Source of the DNA: Armatimonadia bacterium
GTDB taxonomy: Bacteria > Armatimonadota > Zipacnadia > Zipacnadales > JABUFB01
Assembly: GCA_039679385.1 (NCBI GenBank)
Contig: JBDKVB010000097.1
Coordinates: 1-64,000, forward strand
Length of the DNA stretch: 64,000 nucleotides
Direction: 5' to 3'
Under the pieces are notes generated by a model. The model was not told where the DNA came from and did no database searches. It saw only the letters and a program-made list of their open reading frames with translations. This document shows, one piece after another, positions 35,023 to 45,000 of this stretch (positions are counted from its first letter, which is position 1; the number at the start of each line of letters is the position of its first letter). Made by a program: the position numbers and the translations under genes.

Positions 35023-35930
35023 GGCGTCTCCTTGTGCCCGGCGATTGAGTTACCGAGGGCGACGAACTCCGTGAAGCTCAGCGTCTCGCCCCGGCGTTGG
35101 CCGTCGATTCCGGCGCTGACGAGCACCTCCTGGGCCTGCTCGCGTGTCAGGCTCAGATCGGGCGACGATGCCAGGGCCTTCGCCAGCGTTTTGCGTCGGT
35201 AGCCGAAGCTAGCCCGCAGCCCCAGGAAGAAGGAGACCGGGTCGCGGACCTCCCGTGGCTGCTCACGGCGCGGGATCATCCGCAGCGCCGAGGAGGCCAC
35301 GCCTGGCTGTGGCAGGAAGACGCTGGGCCCCAGGCGACAGAGCTCCTCCACGCGTTCCATGTAGTAGGTGCAGAAAACAGTCAGCGAGCCGTACTCGGCG
35401 GTCCCCGGACGCGCGGTCAACCGTTGCGCAACTTCTCGCTGGACCGTGACGATGACCCCGAGAAAGGGCGGACTGGTCAGGAACAGCTTCTCGAGAATCG
35501 GGGTGGTCACGTAGTAGGGCAGGTTCCCCACGGCGACGGAGCCGGGGCTCAGCTCGTCCAGGCCCTCAGCCTCCAAAAAGTCGCCCATGCGCAGCTCGAC
35601 GCCCGCGTATGACACCAGCAGCTCGCGCAGCGGCGCCTCAAGCTTGCGGTCCTTCTCGAAGGCCACGACTTCGACACCGCCGTCGGCCAGGGCAGTAGTC
35701 AGCGCGCCCAGACCGGGGCCCACCTCGACGATCCGCTTCGGCTGGAACTCAAGTGCCGCCGCCGCAATCTTGCGGGCGAGGTTGTCGTCGATCAGGAAGT
35801 TCTGCCCCAGCGACTTCACCGGGCGCAGTTGGTGGCTCTCGAGCAGTGTCCGCGTCCGCTGCAGGAGGGACAGCGATGTCAGCGCTCCGGCGTCTGAGGC
35901 GCCAGCGCGCTCTAGTGAGGGATCATTCAT
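35019..35930 (-). CDS. rsmA: 16S rRNA (adenine1518/1519-N6)-dimethyltransferase
   Basis: The start is ATG 35930 with only a weak upstream GAGG; 303 residues. SAM-binding motifs are KSLGQNFLIDD (40-49), VEVGPGLGALT (69-78) and the catalytic NLPYY (136-140). It dimethylates two adenines in helix 45 during small-subunit maturation, also known as KsgA. A ~30-residue N-terminal extension precedes the typical start. It heads the housekeeping operon and follows the terminator-like hairpin of the giant gene. Confidence 0.96.
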   Translation of the reverse strand: MNDPSLERAGASDAGALTSLSLLQRTRTLLESHQLRPVKSLGQNFLIDDNLARKIAAAALEFQPKRIVEVGPGLGALTTALADGGVEVVAFEKDRKLEAPLRELLVSYAGVELRMGDFLEAEGLDELSPGSVAVGNLPYYVTTPILEKLFLTSPPFLGVIVTVQREVAQRLTARPGTAEYGSLTVFCTYYMERVEELCRLGPSVFLPQPGVASSALRMIPRREQPREVRDPVSFFLGLRASFGYRRKTLAKALASSPDLSLTREQAQEVLVSAGIDGQRRGETLSFTEFVALGNSIAGHKETP

Positions 35931-35986
35931 TGAGGTCGGCCTCGTGCAGTGTGCAGTGAGGAGGGCAATTCGCGGCGACAGGCCAG

Positions 35987-36029
35987 ACGTCCTGCATACC
36001 GGCGGAAGAAGGCCGGGCCTGCAGGACGT
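35987..36029 (-). terminator. imperfect hairpin after the giant gene
   Basis: ACGTCCTGCA (35987-35996) pairs with TGCAGGACGT (36020-36029), with an inner 5-bp stem around GCCGG. It lies 20 nt past the giant-gene stop and has no T-tract. Confidence 0.5.
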
Positions 36030-36050
36030 GGGCGAGGAGACTGGCGGCGG

Positions 36051-39000
36051 TTAGCCCGTGATCGCTTCGGCGGCGGCCTCCATCATCTCGGCGATCCAGA
36101 CCTCCGGTTCGCGCGCGGCTGCTTTCCGCAGGGCCGGTGCGGCACTGGGATGACCGTCCTGGCGCAGAACCTGGGCAGCAGCGGCTCTGACGTCGGCGGA
36201 GTCATGCTGCAGCAGGCCCACGATGCCCTGCCGCAAGGCGCCAGTCATCAGCGCGGGTGCGACGGAAGCGGCAACCATGCGGACGTTGGTGTCGCTGTCG
36301 GCCAGCGCGTCGACGAGGACCAGGGCGTCCTCGCCGGTAGCCAGGCGACGCAAGGCACCGACGGAGGCGACCCTGACCTTGGGAGCCGGGTCCTGCAGGC
36401 CGGCCAGGACAGCCTCACGGCCCCTCGGATCACCAATGCGTCCCAGAGCTCGGAAGGCGTCTGAACGGGCGTCTGGTGCGTCCTGGCGCGCCAGGAGCAC
36501 CAGGGTATCCACGGCCTGCGGTCCGAGCTGTCCCAGGGCCCAGCAGGCTGCATAGCGACGTTCCGGATCTCCGGACAGGGCGTCCTCGGAGAGTGCCTCC
36601 ATCGCAGAATCACCGAACAGAGGCAGGGACTCGATCGCTGCGTTGCAGACGCCTTCGTCCTCGTCTCGGAGCATCCCGAGGAGCAGCTTAAGGGCCTGCG
36701 GATCGCGCGGCACTTCACGCAGAGCGCAGGCAACAGCGGTTCTCACCTGCGGATCGGGATGGTGAATGTACGGGTACAGCATCGGGATCTCGTCGGCCGA
36801 AAGGTGACGGAAGGCCCGGGTGACGGCCTCACGAACCCGCTCGCTGGAGTCGTCGATCAGCGACACCAGGGCGAGGGCAACCGTTCCGCCAAGGTCGGCG
36901 AGAGCCTCGGCGGCCTGCCCGCGGGTATCGTCATCGGGCGAGTGCAGGGCCGTCTCGAGGCTGGTCAGGCCGTCTGGATGCCCCAGGCGTGCGAGTCCTG
37001 CAGCGGCCGACACCTGGACCAACTCGTCGCTCTCTCTGTGCATGGCCTCGCGCAAGGCCGAGACAGCCCGTGGCGAGGTGCTGCGTCCCAGGGCAGTGCA
37101 GACGAGGGCCTTGAGTGCGGTGTCATTGCTGGAGTTCAGTTGCTGCACCAGCAGTTCGGCGCCGCCCTGCTCGATAGTTGCCAGTACGTCGGCGGCGGCT
37201 CGTCGCACGTCAGGCTCCGGATCGCCCAGGAGTGCGGCCAAGGGTCGAACGGCCTCGGCGCCCATGCGTCCGAGGGCCACCGCTGCGGCTTTGCGCACGG
37301 CCACATCCGGGTCGCGTGCTTTGCGGACGAGGGCACGCAGCGACTGGCTGTCGCCGATGTCGCCGAGGATGACTGCCGCAGCCCGGCGCACGGGTTCATC
37401 CGGATCCGCGAGGAGCTCGTCGACGATTCCGGGAGCGCTCCGAGCAAGGTCGGTGGCGACGGAGGCATAGTCCGGGTCCGGCGGCGCCTCAGGACGTGCG
37501 GCCAGTCGTACCAAGATCGGGATGGCCAGGGACGGGTGCCCCCGCAGAAGCTCAAGGATGACCTGCGCCAACTCCAGGCGCGGGGTGATGGCGGTCTCGG
37601 CCAAGACCTTGATAGCACGCTCGGTCCCGATCTCGCTGAGAGCGATGGCTGCCTCGCGGTTGATCGCCAGCGAGGTGTCCTGGAGCCGCTGCTGAAGGGT
37701 CGGAACCGCCTCTTCCCTACCGTACCGACCGGCCATCTTCACCGCGGCAAAGCGCATCTTCTCGTCGGCGTCGCGAGCGCGCTCCATCAGGCTGTAGATC
37801 GGGTCGACCGTCATCGCTCGCAGGGCCAGCAGTACCGCTGTGGACACCCGCGGATCGGGATCAGTCAGGCGATCAAGAACCGGGGCAACCGCTGGACCTC
37901 CGAGGGCTCCGAGGGCACTCGCGACTGCACACTGGACCTCGTCGTCGGGATCACTGAGGCGCTTTGCGAGGGGATCAATGACGGCGTGCGAGTCGAGCAC
38001 CGCAAGTACCCTGGCGGCCGCGACGCGCATTGCGGGCAACTCGCTGTTCAGCCGGCCCACCAGCGCGGTCTCTGCCGGACGTCCCAGACGACGCAGGGCG
38101 GTAGTCGCCTGCTGGACGACCAGCGGGTCCTCCGAGGTCAGCAGGTCCGTCAGCGGGAGAGCGACTGCCGGTCCCATCACGGGAAGTGCGTACTCGAGGG
38201 CCTCGCGGATCGCCGGACTGGTAGCGCCGACACAACGAACGATGGGCGTTGCTGCACGGGCGTCACCGAGGTCTGCGAGTGCATGGATCGACTCGGCGAC
38301 GACGCCGGTGTCCTTGTCCTCGAGCAGATCGATGAGGTCGGGAACCAGCGAGACGTCACCGACGCGGGCGACACCACGAGCGGCCAAGGTCCGCACCGCC
38401 GGATTTGAGTGACCGAGAGCGCGACGCAGCACAGGAGCCGCCACCATACCCATGCGGCCCAGGACCTCAGCACCCACGTTGCGCAGCCGCTCGTCGTTGT
38501 TCTCCAGGAGTGCGACGACCTCGGATAGCGCAGCCTCGCGCAGATCGGCCAGAGCTGCGACCAGGGCTTCGCCACCGTCCGGTGCCACTGACTGCCGAAG
38601 GGAGGCGACCAGCACCGGAACTGCTACTCGACCGATGGCCCGTACGCCTTGACTGGCCTCAGCGCGAACGGCTGCGAGGGGATCATAGAGTGCAGCCACC
38701 AGCCGCTGGGCTGCCTTCTCACCACCGATGATCGTCAAAGCCCGCAGGGCCGCCACGGTCACATCGGTCTGCTGACCGTTGCTCGCGCGAAGGAGGGGCT
38801 CTACGGCAGCCTCACCGATGCCGGCGAGAGCGAAGACAACGTCATCGCGAACCGTTCCATCGGGGGTCAGGATGCGACTGACGAGACCATCGACGGCCGG
38901 CTCACCAATGCGTGCGAAGGCTGCGACGGCGGCCTTCGATACCCGGCTGTCCGGGTCCTCAAGAGCGCCGACCAGGTGAGCGATGGCACTGACGGCACCG

Positions 39001-42000
39001 AGCAGACCAAGTGAACCGGCGGCCTCCGCACGGACCTCGGCTGCGGCATCCTTGAGGCGGACGACCAGGTGTGCGATTGCTCGCTCATCACCAAGGCTCC
39101 CAAGCAACCGGGCGGCACCGGCTCTGGCCCCGACCTCCGAAGAGCGGAGGATCGGCAGGACATCGTCGAAGATGTCGCGCTCAAACCGGCCCAGAAGGTC
39201 GGCGGCGGACAGGGCGCCGGGAAGCTTGCCGGCACGCAGGACATCGAGAGCGCTCCCGGCAACCGAGGGGCCGATCTGCTGCAGGGAGTCGACGGCCACC
39301 TGGCGGACAGGTTCGGCTGGATCGTCGAGGAGGCCGAGGAAGTCCCCGGTCGCCTCGGCGCCGGCCACGGAGAAGAGGGCTCTCGCAGCGGCAGTTCGAA
39401 CGGCAACAGAGTCGCGGGTCAGGCACTCGCGCAGTACCGGCGCGGCAGCGTCGCCGGCCACGGCCATGGCGCGGACGATGCGCTCATCCAGTTCGCCGTT
39501 CTCGCGCACGAGTCTCGGCACCAGGACCTCGTAGGCGACGTCGCCCAGGGCCCCCATAGCCTCGACAGCAGCATCGAAGACAGCCTCCTGCGAGTCACCC
39601 AGGGCCTCCACCAGGGCTTCAGCAGCCTGTCGATTGCCGAAGCGAGCCAGGGCAGTGCAGGCAGCGCAGCGGACGGCAACGTCATCGTCGACGAGGCAGG
39701 CCTCCACAGTGCCCTGATCCGAAGGTCGAAGAGCATAGGAGAGGGTCTGCAGGGCAGCGAGTCGCGCCTCCACGTTCCCGTCGGAGAGGAGATGGGCCAC
39801 CAGGTCGAGGACTTCGTCGCCCTGAACGGACAGGGCCCGCGCGTAGTACTCACGGAGCACCGGGTCCGTGGTGGCGAAGTGGTCCAGCAGAGGCCGGGCA
39901 CCCGCTGTTCCGTAGGCCCGGAGTGCCCGTGCAGCCGCCATGCGGACCTGCTCATCCGAGTCGAGGACCGTCGCGGCCAGAGGCGCAAGGGCATCCTCGG
40001 GCTTCATGCGCTCCAGCACCCGAGCTGCCAGGGCTCGTCGCGTCGGAGTCTCGTCGGAGAGCATGCCCAGGATGACACCGTGGGACACGTCTTCCAGGCG
40101 AGCCAGACACTCATGGAGAGCTGCAACCTGCGCGTACTGCGGGTCCTCCAGGCGCTCCAGGAGCAGAGGAACCGACGCAGCGCCAAAGCTGCAGATGGCA
40201 TCGACCCGCGCACCCCGCGCCACCGTGTCTTCGTCGGAGATACCCTTGATGAGCTGAGGGAGCGCCTCGAGATAGCGGAAGCGCTGCACGGCACCGGCGG
40301 CAGCGGCACGGACAGCGGCTTCAGGGTCTGTGAGGTGAGCTGTGACCTGCGGCGCAACGGCAGCGTCGCCGATGTCGGTCAGGGCGCGGATCGCCTCGAC
40401 ACGGGCCTCCACAGGACTGCCCGGGATGCCCTGCACCAGCGCAGAGACGGCGGCCAGGCCAATCCGCGCGAGAGTAGCGCCAGCGGCACTGCAGGCAGGT
40501 GCAACTCCCTTGAGGAGAACCGCATGCACTTGTGCAACGGCGTTAGCACCGAACTCGGCCAGAGCCTCCTCGGCTGCCGCCCGGACTGCCATCGCGGAAA
40601 CGCCGAGACAACCGGCCAGGGGCGCCATAGAGGCCGGCTGCTTGACCCGCATCAGGACTTCGATCGTGCGCGTGCGGACCGCGACGTCGTCGCGCTCGAG
40701 GTACGAGTGCAAGGCAGCGAGAGCCGGCTCGCCCAGGGCTGTCAGTGCGGTCAGGAGCACCTCGTCCTCGGGGCCGGTCTCCTCGACGAGGATGGTCGCC
40801 AGGGCCTCGCCACCGACTTCGCCGAGGGCCCTGAGGCCCTCGACCGCTCTGTCAGTGACCTTTGGTTCGGGGTCGCGGAGAGCCTGCACCAACATCGCAG
40901 CGCAGTCCGGAGTCTGCCACTCGGCAAGGGCATCACAGACCGCGAGCCGCACCGCAACCGACGGGTCCTGCAACAGGGTGCTGAGTACCGGGAGGTCACC
41001 GGGACGCTGCGACAAGGCCACAACCTCGGCGATGCCGAGGCGCCCGCTGACGTGCGCAGTCTCGCAGGCCCTGACAGCGGCATCGACGCCGGCGTCGCCG
41101 ATTTCCACGAGTGCCCGGGAGACCCGCTGCCGACGCACGACGTCCGGCTCCTCGAGGCACTGAGCGGCTGCTTCGGCTCCCCTTTGGCCTGCGACCGAAA
41201 GGGTGACCAGAGCGGCCTCGCGGACCTGGGCATCCTCATCAGCAAGCAGCGGCGCGACACACATCGCGTGTGCGGAAGTGTCCAGCAGCCCGAGGGCCTT
41301 CACCGCCATCCAGCGCAAATGGTGCTCCTCAGAGCTGAGCATCTCCACACACTGCTGGGCTGCGGGCTCGTCCAGACGGCGCAGGATTGCGACGACCTGG
41401 CGCTCACTTGACCAGCCGTGGTGGTCCAGATCCTCGAGGACGTTCGCAACGGCCAGAGCACCGAAGCCCACGACGACCTCAGCCTTGGCCTCGCGGACCT
41501 CGGGCACCTCGCTGTCGAGGTTCTGGAGTAGCGTGCCGATCGCCGGTGCATAGCGGAACCGCTGTAGGGCTCGCGCCGCTGCGATCCGGACGCCATCGAC
41601 CGGATCTGACAGGTAGTCGAGGATCTCCGGCGCGGGCAGCGGGTCGCCGATCTCACACAGGGTCTCGATGACCCGGCGTCTGGCGGTCGCATCGGCTGCA
41701 GGCAGCATCTCCGTCAAGGGATCGACGGCGGCCTGACCGAAGGCAAGGAGGGTCTGCTGGACAAGGTCGATGCTGTTGGCCTCGCCGCGCTGGAGGTGCT
41801 GCAGCAGGTATGGCAAAGAGGCTTCGCCAATCCGCAGAAGCGCTCCTGCGCCAGCCTCACGGACCTGCGCGACGTCATCAGAAAGCAACTCGGCAAGGAC
41901 TGGAGCGTCGTCGCCGGCCCCCAGGTGCCCAAGAGCCCGTGCTGCGGCCACTCGGAACTGCGGCTCGGAGGAGGTCAGGCATCCGCGCACGAGCGACATG

Positions 42001-45000
42001 CCAGTGGCTTCAGGCAACTCGAGAACCCGGGCGACGCGGGCATCCAGTTCGTCGGACTCGGTGACCAGGCGCTGCACGATGAGCGGATGGGCCACAGCGC
42101 CAAGGCCGTGTAGAGCGGAGACGACCGCCTCGTATACTCTCTCGTCGGGGTCGGCGAGGGCGTCCAGCAGCACGACGGCCACCTCGGCCGAGCGGTAGCG
42201 TGACAAGGCCCAGGTGGCAGCGACGCGGACCTGTGGCACCTCGTCGCGAAGCCTTGCCGTGAGAGGGGCGAAGTCTGCGTCACGGCGAACGCGTCCCAGG
42301 GCGAGGATGACCCCGGCGCGCATGGCTGGGTCGGTGTCGTCAAGGTGCTCGGCGGCGATGTCCAGGAACTCCTCGGACTGTGCAGCCACGGCTGCCATGT
42401 ACAGCTTGGCCACATCATGATCCGGGTGCCTGAGGCCGTCGAGGAGCGGGACTGATAGGTGCGACGGAAGGGCTGCCAGTGCCAGGGCGGCTGCAGCACG
42501 CACCTCGGAGCTCTCGTCAACGACCAGGGCCAGAAGCTGCGGCGCAGCACGCTCCACCTTCATGTCTAGCAGCGTACGTGTCGCGAGAAGACGGCGCTCG
42601 GGACGCTTGTCGCCCAGCAGCTCCAGGATGGCCTCTTCGACGATGTCACCAAGAGTCGCCAGCGCCCGTGCCAGAGCCGGTGAGCTGGCCCAGCCCGGGT
42701 CCTCCATGCGCTCCAGGAGGAGGGGAACGGCCACTTCGCCGAAGCTGCAGATAGCCTGCAGTCGGGCATCACGCGAGGGCTCGGTGTCGCCGTCGATGCC
42801 GTCGAGGAGATCGGGAATCGCGGCTTCGTCATGGATGGTCCTGAGTGCGTTCGCCGCCGCAACGCGCATGCGCTCGTCGTTGTTGCGCAGCCACCCGACG
42901 AAGTGCGAGGCGCAGCCAATCGGGTTGATCCGCGCAATCACATCGATGGCGGCGTCACGACGTTCAACGGTCCGGTCTTCCGCAGCAGCCAGCAGTGGCG
43001 GGACGGCGCAGTCACCAAGTCGCTCCAGACAGTCACCGGCAGGAGTGACGAGGGCCTCGTCTCCCGTGGTCAAGGCAGACACCAGGGCGGCGACGGCGTT
43101 TGCCCCAGCTCGTACGAGAGCGTCGGCCGCTGCCTGCTGGACAGTCAGTTCCGGATCCGCGAGCAGAGAGGCCACCTGCGGGAAGGTGTCGGTATGGCCC
43201 AGGGCACACAGGCAGCTCACTGCTCCGGCACGACGCAGCGCCGTGGGTGAGGCGAGTGCGGTGAGCAGTGCCTGTGCTGCAACGTCGTCGAAGATGCTCA
43301 GCGCGCGGATGACCTGTGCGGGTGGCGCGACGAGGTTGGGCTCGAAGGCATCCAGGATCGCCTGGACTGCCAGGATGCCGTGATCGGCCAGAGCCTCGAT
43401 GGCCGCCTCGCAGACCGTGCGGTCTTCGTCGTTGACCAGCGGAGCGGCAGTGGCGAGGTCGCCCATTCGCACTAGGATCTGGACCGCCAGGGCGCGTACC
43501 TGCGCCTCTGGATCGGTCGCGGCGATGGAGACGGCGAGGCGCGCAGTAGCGCCCCCGAGGGCTTCCAGACCTCGCAGGGCAGCCATACGCCCAGCCATCG
43601 GGGAGTCCACCGCGGCATTCGCGAGAGTCTGGAGCGCGGGCTCGCCAACGGACACCATCAGATCGACGGCGGCGTCTCGCAGGCTTGCCTCCTGGGAAGC
43701 CAGCTTCTCACCCAGGAGCGGCAGCGCGAGATCCACATGGTCAGTGAGGTAGTCGCGGGCGGCCTCTCCCAGGTCTCCGGAGATCGCGATCAGATCGACC
43801 ACGAGCGGCACGCCGTCGCTGACCTGCATGCTCTGCAGGACCCGGATCGCCATGGCTCGGCGAGTGTCCGGCGCCTCAGTGAGGACGTCAAGGATCGCCG
43901 GCAAGGCGAGGTCTGTCATCCGCCCCAGGGAGGTGACAACGGATTCCCGCAGCACCGGGTTCGGATCATCCAGATGCTCGAGAAGGATCGGGATGGCTTC
44001 GTCGCCGAAGCTGACGATGGTGTCCTGGGCCGGAACGCGGACGCTATCATCACGTTCGGCCATGACCTGAACCAGGGGCTCGAGACACGTTGCGGAACCA
44101 ACCTGGGCCAGCGCCGTGATGGCTCGGACCCGGAAGGGGCTGTTGAAGTCGAGTAGGAGCTCGACGAGAGGCTGTACCGACATCTCGCCCAGCAAGGCGA
44201 AACACTCACGGCCCAGCTCCTCGGCGGGAGCACTGTCGCCCAGGAACCCTCGAAGGACGTGAGGCAAGGCCTCCCGACCGAAGCGTCGGACGGCGGACCG
44301 CACGGATCCGCGCACCTCGTCGTCGAGGTCGCCCATCAGGCCGGGCAGCAGGTCAAGCAAGTCCTGGTGCTCAAGCGCTACCAGGCAGTTGATCGCCCCG
44401 GCTCGCACGTGAGCCGACTGCGAACGTGCCAGGTCCATCAGCCCGGCGGCGGCAGCATCCCCCATCGCGCGAAGTGTTAGCGTGACGATCGGCTCGGGAA
44501 GTCGACTGCGCAGGCTGTAGTAGTCGATCAGCGCGGTGAGCGCGTCGCGTCCATGAACCAGGAGCGAGTTGGCTGCGGCACTCCGCACCTCGGCGTCCGT
44601 GTCTGCAATGAGGCGGCACAGGGCGGATAGACCGTCCGCGGTCCGCACCAGCCCAAGCGCGCTCGCGGCATGGACCCGCACCACTCCCGCTTCGTCACGA
44701 GTGGCCTCAACGATCGGCTCGCGTGCGATCCCTGCCCCTGACAGGGCGAGGGCGTCCAGGGCAGCGACCCTGGCGACCTCCTCACCGGTGCTCAAGACTT
44801 CCACGAGGGCCTGCAGTCCAGTCGGACCAAGGGCGACACAGATGTCCGCCGCGATCCTCCGGAGCTCAGAGCGCTCGGCACGCAGCTTCTCAACTAGTGC
44901 GGGGAGAGAGAGAGCGGGCAGTTGGAGAGCGAACTCCCGTGCGGCCTCTCCCACAGGCGCCGGTGTGTCAAGCAGCTCGAGAACCGGAGCGGCCGCCTCA

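Noticed and set aside
36759-41411. Long + strand frames (549 and 780 codons) opposite the giant gene
   Set aside because: They mirror the repetitive HEAT codons; compositions are His/Gly/Arg-rich and no ribosome site or domain supports them.
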